The notes under the pieces were generated by a model. That model saw only the letters and a program-made list of their open reading frames with translations. It was not told the DNA's origin and searched no databases. Shown here one piece after another: positions 9,773 through 21,902 of a DNA stretch of 64,000 nucleotides. The position numbers and the translations under genes are program-made. Origin of the DNA: Kappaphycus alvarezii (taxonomy: Eukaryota; Rhodophyta; Florideophyceae; Gigartinales; Solieriaceae); assembly GCA_002205965.3 (NCBI GenBank), contig NADL03000015.1, forward strand, positions 124,001 through 188,000. The letters are read 5' to 3'. Numbering within the stretch: position 1 is the stretch's first letter; each line of letters opens with the position of its first letter.

Positions 9773-11397
9773 GAGAGCGAGATACTGTATATTTTCCGCC
9801 TAATTGACAGTGAGAATGCGCATGGAACTCTCAAAATAATTAAATAACCAAAATAACTTCAAATAAAAACATACGACAAGATTGGAGATCAGAATGCACA
9901 TAATTCAAAACTACTACTTTAAAATATATTATTACACGTAAAATAAGACTCTAAACCCTTCCATGTACCGCAATGAAGGAGAATAGGCTCAGTGGAAGCT
10001 TCAAGGGGTATATATTCTAGGTGTTTACTGCGAATGGTGAGAAGATTTGGCATCCTATGGCATTTGGCGTCCTATGGACTTGCATTAAATCAATGATTAA
10101 GGATATAGAGTAAGAATAAAGGAGAAAATTAGTACTTAAAAGTAGCTTGGTGACCATTCATTAGGCAGGTGGCGTTAACATTGAACAGTAACGCGGTTTA
10201 TAGTTTAAGAAAGAAAAAAGATGCTTAATGTATTAAATATCTACTAGGAACTGTGCGATGTCTATTGCGGCTGATACCTAACCGGATTTACCTCGTCTTC
10301 CATGCCCGAGGGGTCCCGTGGGAGGACAGGTTGGGCACTCACCATGAATTATTACACCAGGAACGGGCTCGGGACCGATAGTGCCATCTTTATCGAAGAG
10401 AACGCATCGGGGTGCATCCATAGGAGAGTGGAGATAGGAACCGAAAAAGCCTGTTTCTAATGAATTGCAGAAATCAATCCCCACTTTTTCCATAAAAAAG
10501 GGGAATATAAAATAAAATCGGTAATTTCAAAGCGACTCCATAGTTCAAGCCAGTCTGCCTTTTTTTCTACTCCGCTGCAGAAGTTTTCGCAGCAGGAAAA
10601 GTCAAATTTGTGCTTTCATCCTGAAACTTCTGATATCCCGCTCCCTACTCCATCCAATTATTTGCACATCATTAAAGTTAGTTCGATTATCATTTTTGCT
10701 AGTATTTTCCGAAACAATGACAGAAGTGTGTTAAAAAGGAGTCTTTATGTGATTTTCTTGCTTTTAAACCCCTTTTGGCAAACATTTAAAAGGTATTATC
10801 ACATATTAAACACGCCTTTGAGCTGTAATTTATCGCAAAACTTGCTTTTCACGCTTTTTTGTTTTCTTTTTTGATTTTCTCGCTGCAAAGCTTTTCGTCC
10901 TAGAGGTCTGTTGCAAAATATAACGGTAAGTAGTGGGGATAGTTTGATTTCTAACCGGGATATAATCGACAACTCTAGTGATGTCTGGCCACAACAAAAC
11001 TTATGTAACTGCTATTTCCACCGTTCGATTCGAATTTGAAAAAGTCGCGTTGAAAAATAGACAGCATGCACTAATTACGATAAATGTTCAAACATTCAGA
11101 TAAATTACCCAAAATATTCGATGTTCAGTTGAATTCGTAAAAAGCAACTTGGAATCCCGCTTGTTAGAATTTGAAGTAGGTTTGATCAACAGAAAATATC
11201 AACCTACAGTAGTTCCAATTTAATTCGTACGTGTAGTGCTGACAAAGAACCCTGCGGTAGATGAATCGAACTGATAGATTTTGGATTATTTTTATTGTAA
11301 TTTATACTTAAAGTTAGTCTCCACAAGTGTATTGTATCCTGTCAGTTAGACTACAGTCTATTACCGACCTGCGTACCTCTGACAGGGTAATCTAAAG
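9773..11397. other. AT-rich stretch without recognisable gene
   Basis: Short frames only. The minus frame at 10278-10493 contains FDKDGT, which resembles the HAD phosphatase start motif, but it is 71 codons with no other HAD motif and lies in decayed DNA, so I do not call it. Confidence 0.4.
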
Positions 11398-11615
11398 TAT
11401 AAAAGGAGTCTTGGTGTTGCATCCCGCACACCACCACCATCACCAAACAAACAAAACAATAACAACAACAGCAAAGCATGTGTGCCTCCCTCCCCCCCAT
11501 TATTTTGCTCGGTATAGGGCAAACCAATTGGCAGAGATTCGGCTCCCGCCCCGCTCATCTAGGGGGCGAAACCACACTGCTGCCAGATTTATACTATTAT
11601 TTTACAATGATTTAG
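11398..11615 (+). promoter_or_regulatory. TATA box, ACC/CAA-rich leader and 45-codon ORF
   Basis: TATAAAAG at 11398-11405 is followed by an 80-nt stretch almost free of G: CACACCACCACCATCACC, then CAAACAAACAAAACAATAAC and AACAACAGC. It leads into AAAGCATG (ATG at 11478). The frame runs 45 codons to TAG at 11613-11615 (MCASLPPIILLGIG at its start). TATA plus an unstructured CAA-rich leader is what a Pol II promoter with an efficiently scanned 5' UTR looks like. The peptide itself is not recognisable, so this may be the orphaned 5' end of a gene or retroelement. Confidence 0.35.
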
Positions 11616-13557
11616 GAGTTTTGGGTTTGTTTTCACAAATTTATCCAAAAATTGAGATAATGCAGGGATCGAAGTATTCGTAAAGAACCCACCTAAAACT
11701 CTTTTTTGGCGCCAAATGATTGGATGCGAATGGATTAAGCTTATTAAGGATTTTAAAAAGTAAAAAAGTTTACTTATTTAAAAGAGAAAAGGGTTTGTAT
11801 TGGTTTACGGCAGCATGCGCTTCGAAACACTTGTTCTGTACAGGCCCTGACTCAAATATGAACTGAAAACATCAAGGAAATATTTTTTGAGCTTAAGATT
11901 CATGTGGGGAAAAATATTTTCCAGAAGAGAGTTGGTTTGAAATATTCCGATTGGAATTAAATGGATTTCACTGACAAGTGATATGGGTTGAGGAGGGTAC
12001 TGAGTTGCGACCGGCTAAAATACCCCTTCATTCCACAATAGAGTATGTATCCCACTTTTGTATAGACTTCAGGACAATTCATATACTGTAATGTCCTGCT
12101 TCTTATATCCGATTGAGTTGCATTACAGTAAATTGCACAATAAAAATCAACAGAATGGCCGCCTGCCGTTGTTCATGGGAAAATTATATTACTTCCAAGC
12201 TCGAATCGCTGTGGGCAGCCTACGAACCACTCCCATAACAATTGCAACTCAATTCGTCACTTGCGGGATATCGAGCCCTCCACAGCTCTCAATTTTGATG
12301 ACGCTTTTCTCAATGTACGCTACATTATAGAGAAAAAGCCGTGTGCATATGAGCTGATACCATTTTACCAGTAATACTGGACATAAAATCTAATCTCGCC
12401 AAAGTAGAAACTTTTGCTGCTGCTATTCAAAGCGAGGCCTGTACAGTACGCTGGGTACTTTATGTTCAAATTTACTAATACACAGGTATTCAAAACCAGG
12501 ACAGCGCTGCTGCTTCTTCAGCTCGACCTCAAGGCCACACGACGGCTTGATAGGCATATGGCCTTTCACCGAACCAGCAATGAGGATACAATACCTCAAG
12601 ACATACAAATAAGCCTGAAGATGTCAATTGAGAGAACAGTGGCTCTCGTCGTGGGCTCTCGATCACAGGCGGCTATCATTTTCCGATATCACCCGAAAAT
12701 GGAGATATTTGCTGCGCAAAAATTAGGGCGGGGAAGCCTATGCTAGCGAACCACTACTTCATGACTGTCCCAAACTTTGAGACGGGCACGCTTTGATAAT
12801 TCATAGCCTGTTATATTTACGTGCAATCGGATTCTCTCTTCTTGTCGCTCTTATCAATCAACCATATTAGTGGTCTGCGATAAGCAAGGCTTTGACCTTA
12901 CTGTAACTCCAGCAACCTTATGCAGACTACTTACTAAAGAGAATTACTCAAAGAGATTCAATACACAGTTGACTTTCGGGAATAGGAAGAATTTTATCCT
13001 GTAGGTGAGATTGTGATTCATCAATATTACAAGAGAGTGAAAGATGCATAGCCACTAAATAAAAACAGGCAGCTTATAATGGGATCCAAACACATCCATG
13101 TTGGAGACCGCAATCACACACAGCTGCTGCAAATTTGACCCAATTTACGTAAATCAGCTTTTCCTTTAGCCGCTATTTAACTTTGGCCATTGAGCTCCAT
13201 TTCAGGCCTGCGAAGAAAAACAAAAAATAGTTGATCTTAACAGTCGTGGTCGCAGATGGGGATCAAAAAGTCGAATACTATCGATCCAGATTGACACCTA
13301 GTTTGGATTTTTCTGGTTAGGCTTCGCAGAGAATGGAAGCAAACTCGGTCTTGAAGTAACTCAGTTCTGTCGCTTTGCTTAATTTCAACTGCACGCGCTT
13401 CAGAGACTTCCACGCAGAGGATGTTCTACTCGAAAATTAAGCAATGTGTCAATTTATAGAGCAACAGGAGGGGTAGAGTGAGGTCATGTGCAAGAGAATT
13501 TCTGGTCTACGACTGTGCGAACGCTCAGGTGTTGCGCATCAATACTGCCCACGTCGT
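11616..13557. other. Decayed intergenic DNA
   Basis: The longest frame, 12414-12746 (+, 110 codons), shows no family motif. I see no RNA gene, no structured repeat and no transposon ends here. Confidence 0.4.
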
Positions 13558-13558
13558 C

Positions 13559-13581
13559 ATATATATATATATATATATATA
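13559..13581. repeat. (AT)n microsatellite
   Basis: About eleven AT dinucleotides. Open frames across it translate to runs of Ile-Tyr and are artefacts. Confidence 0.95.
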
Positions 13582-14488
13582 GGTGGCCACAGAAGAATGG
13601 GCAGCGAGAGAGAAGCGGAGAAGGTGTTTCAAGGAGGACATGATGGTGAATTCGTTCGTCAAATATCAGCGTAAAAGTGTACATTAGGTTCGAAATATTG
13701 AGCACTTCATCAAATTTGCAGAGATATTTTGGCAGGAATCTGGCAATAAGCCTGACATAGAATACCATTTACATACTCAGCTTGTAGGTGAGGTAAAAAA
13801 CTGTCAATCATTCAACTGTTGATCCTGGGTGGTAAAATCTTTAAATGATATATGATATATGTCATATAGTTACCAAGAAAGTACCGAGAGGTTCTTCAGT
13901 GGTAGTATTCAGGCCTTAATCTTTTTTACCAGACATTTAGTTGTATAAAATGCACGGATTTTCAGGGTTCCATTTTCTTCTGAACTGGTTGAACAAGGGT
14001 CCGTCCAGACCGACTTCTGGATTAGACTGAAGTTGTCATCGAAAATTCGATGAAAGCCCTCTTCAACACATATAAGTAATGTTTGGGGCTTCAGGGCAGT
14101 GCAAAGGGAGAAAAACATAGACAAAAGAGGGAAAAAATGTTTGGTCTCGATTATTCGCTAAGGTGCTCCGTTTAGGCCCCTTCTTACTAAAATACCCCTG
14201 CTGTAGTTCCTCATTTTATTTGTCTTTATTTTATCATACTTTTTTTCTGGTGAGAGTTATACAAGGGTTACATTTAGGTGACAAGAAGCATTTAAGAGTA
14301 TAAGTTATCCTCCTTCGACACTCCGGATTTTGGATCTCCTTTTGGGCATAATTTACACCGTTTGTCATGCGTTCTAAAACAAATACCCTGTGTTCAGGGC
14401 GTGACGCACTTTCTTTTCTCGAAGCGCTTTGATATAGTGCTTTTTCCTTGCTGGAGTCGCCAAGACTTAAATTAATACTTATTTAATC

Positions 14489-14698
14489 ATGACTACACCA
14501 TCCCAATCTATTTTCGAGGATAAAGGGCTTGAAGGGCTTGAATTTTCTCTTATTCTGCCCTTATTGGACATGATCCCATATAAATTATTACGAGATTTGT
14601 TATCTTCTCATGATACAATGCAAGATGTAGCCGACTACTTATTACTGGTACCACAAGGGCAGATTTTTGACTTTGCAACATTGAACGGTGAAGATTGA
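14489..14698 (+). CDS. Hypothetical 69-residue acidic helical protein
   Basis: The ATG follows an A/T-rich leader (TTTAATCATGACTACACC). The product is Leu-rich and acidic (for example LEFSLILPLLDMIPYKLLRD then LLSSHDTMQDVADYLLLV) and looks helical. I do not recognise the family. Beyond the TGA, another frame (about 14746-14896) gives SDHDTILSSDQRFAKSKYQA and then RETLTEIDNFPRN, which is also protein-like, so this could be the first part of a longer decayed gene. Codons are AT-biased like the surrounding DNA. It could equally be a chance frame in an old element. Confidence 0.25.
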   Translation: MTTPSQSIFEDKGLEGLEFSLILPLLDMIPYKLLRDLLSSHDTMQDVADYLLLVPQGQIFDFATLNGED

Positions 14699-14899
14699 AG
14701 CAAAAAAGAATGTAACCGGTCACATTTTGGGTTAATTTTTTTCGGAGCGATCATGACACTATTCTATCTTCTGATCAACGGTTTGCAAAAAGTAAATATC
14801 AAGCAGATAATCTCCGTCGCACTTTCGTAACGACTTCATGCCGTGAAACACTTACTGAAATCGACAATTTTCCAAGAAATTCCATAGAAGCGGACTGAG

Positions 14900-17800
14900 A
14901 GCAAGTAGACCTCTTCACACATGCTTGACTTCGTTTCCATTAAATTATGTGCGTGAACAACATAAAGAGTTGATTTTGTTGTTCATATTTCGTTTGACCT
15001 CGTTTTGGAATGCAGGGAGAGTAAAATTTGGAATTATCCCAGTCGGGCACGAACTTGGTAGTGACTAAGAAGAGGATGTTCATCCAATGGACTGCAGAAC
15101 AAATAATAGATGTTAGATAGTCTACCAAGTGCTGTCTCGGTTGAAGGTGCTTTGTTGATACCCTGTTGTTGCTTTGTAACCGAGGTCTTCTTCGGGATTA
15201 TTTCTTAAGAAAAATTATAACTGTTTCATTAACTTCAGTTAATGACAAGCTCTGCAAAATATTTTCGCGTACAGATTCGTTTTTCTTGCACCCCACTTCA
15301 CTTAAATTGAAAGCAGAATCCATTCAGAAATTAGTTAATGTCAAATGTCCTCTCAAAAACCTTGAGGAGGGTTCGTATTAAACCCATGGGTCAGATTATC
15401 TTCTGTGATACGGGTTTATCCATGAGGAATTCACGTTACTTGATACTTCTTGTACAGTGAAGTACTTTGAATTCATTTTTCTCAAGCGAAGCTACTCTGT
15501 GTAAATAGACGGACTGCGTACAGAGGTACCGAAGTAGGTTCCATGCCGCCGGAAGCGAGACTTGTGTCAGAGATTATTCACGCGACGTACTAGGATAAAG
15601 TCTCCACCAGCGAAGGAAGGCTATTATATATTCGTGGCTTTGATAAGTCAGTATGCTACACGTTCACGTTGAATGCGTACTGAATATTTGACGTTCTCGT
15701 GTATATGATCAAGTGCGGCTTGGAGATCTCTGATAGCGAGGACCAGGACTGCCCGAATTTCTCGATTGGCTTCTCTGTTGCACTACTTGAATAGATCGGA
15801 AGTAAGTACAGTACTGGACGTATCTATAGCATGCCGATCATACATTTGAGCATATTCAAGGATCTTTCATCCGGACAGCGCCCTAGACAATCCAAGCTTT
15901 CATAGTTAAAAGCAGTGGCGAAAAAAGGTATAAATTCATGGAAATCTTGATTTTTCAGCTTGAGCTCTGCTATTATAGCTCTCTCTCTTAACTTAAAAGT
16001 TTGATAGGGTGTATGGAAAACTAAAAAATATGCGCTATTTTGTTATCGTTATTTAATAAGACTCAAAGCAAGCACGAATTGATGAATGTGAGTACCTCGC
16101 GAAGTTTGGCCCATTTCAAGCGGTTACAATAGGAATCCTAAGTCAATTCGAATGCAAAAAGTTCAGCTAAACATGTTTGGTAAATCATGATTAGTCGTGT
16201 TATGAGATCGCCCCATTCAGGAGCATAACACCTGATTACTTGACTTTAGGTTCCAATTACTTGCGTTGTCCCTTTGCCCATATTATCTTATTAGTGGTAT
16301 GAAATTCAAGTTATGGATATTCTGGAGGGAGTCTCACTCACCTGAAAGCAAGAGAAATGGTTAATCATTTTGCTACAGGAGCACGGGGGTACCCTGAATT
16401 CGACTTGATCACGAGATCCGGCAAAATATTATAGTATCAGGGATGATGCTAGATGAGAAAAGTGAAAGATCTCAGATATAGAGCTTATAAAATTACTTTG
16501 AGGACTTTGAGGCGTTCATTGGATAGATAAATCACGATCGGATTGAAGATAAAGTTACAACGGTCGGTGAATTTGAGAGTTACTGTGTCGATACGAGGAA
16601 AAATTGAAGCATTAGAGAAGATTTAATAAATGCATAGGCATTGAGCTCTTACTTTGATCTTAGATCTTCAAGTTTGATGAATTTTACAATTGGAATGGCT
16701 ATGAGGCTGATATCTATGCGCCATGGTCGGTTTCGACAACTTAGAAGGGTCTTATTCTGTATTACATGCAGCCTAGGGCTTCTAGGAGATATTAGTTTAC
16801 ACAAAAAGAGTAATATCAGTATAGCGACCCGAAATGCGGATTATTTCTTGAAGAAATTACTGAAGGGCTTTGGAATGATTCGAAAAATTTTCGTCCCATC
16901 CCGGTCACTGATCAAGAATTTGGAGATTGAAAAATTCTTGCAGCTTATCACTGATTTCTTGTAAAACTTTTTGGGAAGTTTCTGAAGCTATGCAACGCGA
17001 AGTAAGGTATTACTGTCGAGATATGAAGTATACCGTACACTAATTTACAGTTTTCTCAATCGGTTATGTTTAATTTAGAGTTCTCCAAATCGAAAATGTA
17101 TTTTTTGGGATCTACAAAACTCTCTATTCATGTACAAGGCGACAGTAAATGATGGCTTCGATGAAAAATAGGTTTGAAATGTGTAAATAAACAATAAGAC
17201 TTCTTGAGTTGCCAATCTTGAAGAATAATCCAAGGGTTTGAGTAAATAATTACATTCTGTGGGGAGTATGAACTGTCAGTAAACGATTGGCCATTAAATT
17301 GCTGGGGGATACTTTTAAACGATGAGAGAGGCTGATAAACACTACAAACCGCTGAAATATTTAAAGAGTCTAGGCTTAAGCATTTGAGAAAAGTATCGAG
17401 ACTTTAATTAAATTTTCGGTAAAGAGTAAGTGCACTGCTTAGCTCTGACTGCTTTCGCACCATGCTTGATTTCACAAAAATGGTTTAGATATTGAAATTA
17501 TTTATCGTAGATATGTCCGGATTTATTAAGTCGCTAGCAGAACTTTGATCTTGTTGTCCCCTAAGTTAGACTTTCCATCTCGCTGAGATCTTTCGATCTA
17601 TTTAGAGTGTCTCATGTTTCTCAACGAGGAAGTCGGATCAAACAGTCCATACTTCATTTTATGCGTGTTAGACATTGCTTGCGTCATCGTGATTATGGTA
17701 TACGACTCCAAGGATTCCATAAATGTTTCCACAAATTTTTAAATCCGACTGACTGTTAAAAAGCGTAAACATGTCAAACTCTTTGATTTTATCTCTTCGG

Positions 17801-19988
17801 CAACTGGAAGATGTTTGGGAGCAAAGTATCATATATTTGAGCAAAAGGCGACTGAAAATCTGGTATACCGTGGTATTGTCAATTCTGAGGAGAATAAAGT
17901 TGAGTGAGGTAAGAGTTGTACCGATTCTTGTCTTCATCTCGGTGTCAATAGTGACAAATTGACTGCATGATTCTATAGTTAGCTTGACACCCAAAATATT
18001 AGCTTTCATCTTACATATTCACTGGAAGAAGAATTACCAGAATGTATGCTTTATGGGCCCTTAAAAAAGCTCTTGAGAATATGAAAATGGAGGGTTTCCG
18101 GTCAGCGTTTGTTTCTGCTAAAAAACTTCTCGATGAAGTTCACAAAAATTGCACAAAGCAAGATTACCCTGGATATCTATCTTTGTAGGGGATTCTCACC
18201 TTCCCATCATCATTTCTTTCGAACTAAGATCTCTGGATATTCGGCCCTTAAAATTTGTAGGGAATTCTTTGTGAATAAATAGACATTGGAAAACCTCGTG
18301 CTTGCTTTGTTCTTCCTTACGCAAAGTTTGGAGTACTTTTATAGATTTTTCATCTGTACTTATATTTTGAAATTTATTTACCAGCATTAGTTTCCGGTCT
18401 GTTGTTCCATAGCTCTTTAATCATAATTGTAGCTGTATAATTGGCAGTACGGTCCCTCGGTGGGGAGTAACTTTATAAATTTCTTCTCAGTCCATTTTAA
18501 AGGACTCATAATTATAAAATCGCCCTATTTGAAACGTTCTTGATATCAGAAGGTTGAAAACAGCGGACTAGTATTTCAATATACTTCCTCGGATTCTACA
18601 CCCCTAGAAATAACGAAAGGCAATGCTCTCCACGCGGGTGACGGAATTGGCATAGTAGAGAATAACACGAGCATCTTTATCAGAAATGTGGGCCGGAAAG
18701 GAAAAGCTCTCTAGTGATTCATCAGTATGGTAAGTTCGACCGAAGAAATTTTGGGGCGGATTGTCAACGTCTTCTTGATGGGATTTAAAGTCATGTCTTT
18801 TGCGTCAGTCTTTACATCGGTGATATTCTAGAACTATCTTATGGAACATGTACTCGTGACCAAGCACCAGTTGATATTCTTGAAATACGGCAAATAAATT
18901 CAAAGGACGGTACTTCTAGTTATGTGGCAGTCACTTTGGGCTTGTTTCAAACATGCTCCCTCAAAAATCAGGAGATTCTTATACAAACAGTCCAAAGAAC
19001 GGGAAGCGATAATCAAAAACTAGAATGATGGTCTAAAAGTCAGTCCTATCCAAAGTTGGGGTTTCTTTCGCTTTTTATGCAATTAATTTAACTCGAAAAT
19101 AGTAAACCAGAGATAACGATGGTTAGTTATAACTCTTGATACCACATGTGTTCATTCGCAGAATGAAAAAGCATCCAATTCATTCGCTCGGCCTTCCAAA
19201 ACCCCGATCTGGGATATCCAGTTCAAATGCTTCCAACAGAATTGAGGAATTTTTGGACCAAACTGAGGGTGAAAAAGGGTCACTAAGGTCATTGATATAG
19301 ATCAAACCGACAGTGAAAGTCATGCATGAAGGTCAATATGCAATCGGATGGCTTTTAATCGATTTTCCTATGAAGATCGAGGCCTTCATATAGAATGTAT
19401 CTTGACGACCTCCCATGCTCCGGAGTGGAATGCATTATTTGAAAAATAAAACTTATTTCACTTGTGTTCTCGTTAAATATTTTTTGAGTTGGGAAAAGGA
19501 TTTCTCAAGAGCTTATTAAGATCCACGCCTCTAACAGGTAGTTGCTCTTCCTTTCTCTACCACTGCAAAAATCCCTGTTCTCACCCGCGATCCCACGGTC
19601 ACACTTCCACTCTAGCTTTTTGATATATCCATGCCCTCTTCTCCATCACTACCCTATCTGCGCCGCTCAGGTAAGTTCAGACATGGGCGCCAACCCGCTA
19701 AGTCGCCACATGAACAGTCTAAACGGAGGAGGATCTGGCCGAAAATTCCCTTGGCTAATTCACGTATTTCATTTGGTAACGTCAACATGTTTGTAGGTCT
19801 AGAAGAACTACAACTGCAATTAAGACTGGCCTACATAGCTTAAAAAAGTATAACGTGATCATCCAATGGCATAAAGAACGCACTTTGAGCACTAAACACG
19901 GTCTATCATTCTCTATCTTGAAAACAGGTTGATTGAGTGGGCATCCGTTACTCGCTGGTTTCTCGTGTATTAATAAGGGGCACTGGTA
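14900..19988. other. Long AT-rich decayed region
   Basis: There are no intact genes. Two ATG-independent frames read like protein but match nothing I know. One is 18017-18192 (+), containing MYALWALKKALENMKMEGF then RSAFVSAKKLLDEVHKN. The other is 18788-19026 (+), containing LSYGTCTRDQAPVDILEIR then SYVAVTLGLFQTCSLKNQE. Frames at 16641-16964 (+) and 17668-18009 (-) have no recognisable motif. The region looks like old, fragmented transposon DNA. Confidence 0.4.
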
Positions 19989-19993
19989 ACTTT
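19989..19993. repeat. 5-bp target site duplication ACTTT (left)
   Basis: ACTTT immediately precedes the 5' LTR and is repeated directly after the 3' LTR at 24920-24924. This fixes both element ends. Confidence 0.95.
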
Positions 19994-20308
19994 TGTCCGG
20001 TAGTCAATAATCACCCGTATACTGCGAGGTAATACTTGACAAGAAACCAGACTCATCTGTCTCTCGTCAATTCATGCTTGTAGTAACTACCACGTAATGT
20101 ACAGTATGTCTTACGTGGACTTAAGCCGGTATTCGAGCATTACGTTTTAATGGCTAGTCATACTGAATCCAGTAGAGTTTATTGCATCACACTTGAACAG
20201 CCATATGTTGTTTGGAGGATGCTCTAACAGTATATAGTCATCCCACACCGTAGTAATCTCGGCGACCTGGCAAGAGCCAAGGAGTCCTCACACACATAAC
20301 CTTGATCA
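19994..20308 (+). repeat. 5' LTR of copia element
   Basis: 315 bp, starts TGTCCGGTAGTCAATAATCA and ends CATAACCTTGATCA. It pairs with 24606-24919. A TATA-like TAACAGTATATAGTC lies near its 3' third and is a candidate promoter. Confidence 0.95.
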
Positions 20309-20326
20309 GGTTATGGGCCCAGAGCA
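20309..20326 (+). promoter_or_regulatory. Probable tRNA primer-binding site
   Basis: GGTTATGGGCCCAGAGC lies directly against the 5' LTR. The final CAGAGC resembles the initiator-Met-tRNA-derived sites used by many copia elements. The site is assigned by position and partial similarity only. Confidence 0.5.
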
Positions 20327-20361
20327 TCTCTCTAGCATTTAATCAGTTCACGATTTGAACC

Positions 20362-21190
20362 ATGGGAAACGACAACGACAAAGGAAGTATCCCTTCCTTG
20401 GATGACCATTCAGACTATCTACTATGGCGTGTCCGCATTGAAGCCTTTTGCGACGCTAAAGAAATTGGCAAATGCTTGAAAACTGAGAACCTCCAGTACA
20501 GAGATACAGACGATTTCAAGAATCTCGAGATGGACTCTAAGAAACCATCGAATCCGATCGTCCGGTCACTCACAAACAGAGTGCTGGAGTTGTATTATCT
20601 GTTCTTGGAAAGCCCTCTCAGATGCTCGAACGACTCCACAAGCGATAAGACTCACAATCGACAGCTACGAAATCAGCCAAATGACTGACATCGTGTCAAT
20701 GAGGTACACCTCCATAAAGAAGGATATGAGCCTACATATTGACAGAATGCCGGCCTTATCGATCAACTGAGTAAATGGGAACACCACTTCCGAAGGAGCT
20801 CACAATATCGCTTCTTATAGAATCTATTGAAGCACCTGAGCTGGTTCCTGTCACAGCGGCTATCAAAACACTGATTGATGAAAGGTTGAATGGGAAACCG
20901 TAGCGTGTCGTCTGCTTGAGAGACATAGAGATCTGAATTCACAACTAAAAAAACGTGAGCGCGCACATGCCGTTTCTACCTACAGTAGACGTTCTCATTG
21001 TGCAATTTTTGACCGCGATGGGCACTCAACTGACAAATGCCATTGGAATATCAACAACCCAGACAGCAAACTACGCCTCAAATTCGAGAAGAACAGGAAT
21101 AAGGACAAGGGTTGGGACAATGGAAAAGTAAATGGAGGTTTTAGTAAGATGAAAGAAAAGCAGAAGCGTGTCTGCATCACAAAAGCAAGT
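20362..21190 (+). pseudogene. copia gag region with broken zinc knuckle
   Basis: ATG at 20362 starts MGNDNDKGSIPSLDDHSD, then YLLWRVRIEAFCDA, the copia gag (UBN2/DUF4219-like) N-terminus that packages RNA in virus-like particles. The first frame ends at 20688, but gag-like sequence resumes in another frame (MGTPLPKELTISLLIESIE, then VTAAIKTLIDERL, about 20774-20900). The zinc knuckle at 20999-21040 reads CAIFDRDGHSTDKC. The expected CX2CX4HX4C has lost its second Cys, now Phe, so nucleocapsid RNA binding would be impaired. Frame changes and stops separate the pieces. Confidence 0.85.
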
Positions 21191-21199
21191 GATGCATAA

Positions 21200-21891
21200 G
21201 TGAAAAAATCATCAAACATGATGCTCAACTCTGGTTCAACAGCACATATGGTGAACAAACAAAGCAGGATGACAGATAAGAAACGCTGCAACATAGAGAT
21301 CGCACTTGGTGATGACTCAATTTTTCACGCAACACAAAAGGGAACATCCAATTTCACCTGGTCCACGTCAAATAATGAAAAGAGGTTTCTTTGAGTGATA
21401 CGCTCTATTCCAAATATCTTGCTATGAACTTGTTATCAATTCCAGCACTGGTACGTAAAAGTGTATGTACAGTGTTTTTGCCGAGTTGTAAACTATTGTT
21501 GGATATGGATAAGGATTATGAACTGATCGGACGTGCTCAAGTTGACGCCGATGGCCTCTATTATATATCCCATCACCATAACTACAATCGAAAGAAAGAA
21601 GCGACTGCTATGCGTGTCGTTATTCGAGCAATGAAATCGTTCTGTATGAATGATCAAAACAATTCATCGGACGGTGAAACAGAAATTAATTTTGATGATC
21701 ACTCTGAGTCTGACCAAGAGGTCACAACTGACTATTCAACCACCGACTCTGAAGTCAGTGCATCATTAAACACCTCTGAAGAAATTCCTGAGCTTCGCAG
21801 TTCCTCCGAAGATGATGACTTATCAAACGATGGACTTCATAACGGCATCGAGACCTCGGTAAACGACAACGAAATCTCGAGTCAAGAATAA
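21200..21891 (+). pseudogene. copia aspartic protease region, catalytic Asp replaced
   Basis: The protease active-site block reads MMLNSGSTAHMVN, with AAC (Asn) at 21227-21229 where the family has the catalytic Asp of L-D-S-G-S/A. This copy would therefore lack polyprotein processing even if translated. The next frame, 21391-21891, runs from LYSKYLAMNLLSIPALV (the usual L...N-LLSV segment) through DADGLYYIS into an acidic, Ser/Asp-rich spacer (SSDGETEINFDDHSESDQ...) of about 80 residues before the integrase. Frames are broken at 21394 and 21891. Confidence 0.85.
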
Positions 21892-21902
21892 AACAACGAC
21901 AT

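Noticed and set aside
10278-10493. Minus-strand frame with FDKDGT, resembling a HAD phosphatase start
   Set aside because: Only 71 codons, no other HAD motif, Pro/Gly-rich end, surrounded by decayed DNA.
13484-13768. Minus-strand 94-codon frame
   Set aside because: It crosses the (AT)n microsatellite, and its Ile-Tyr run is an artefact.
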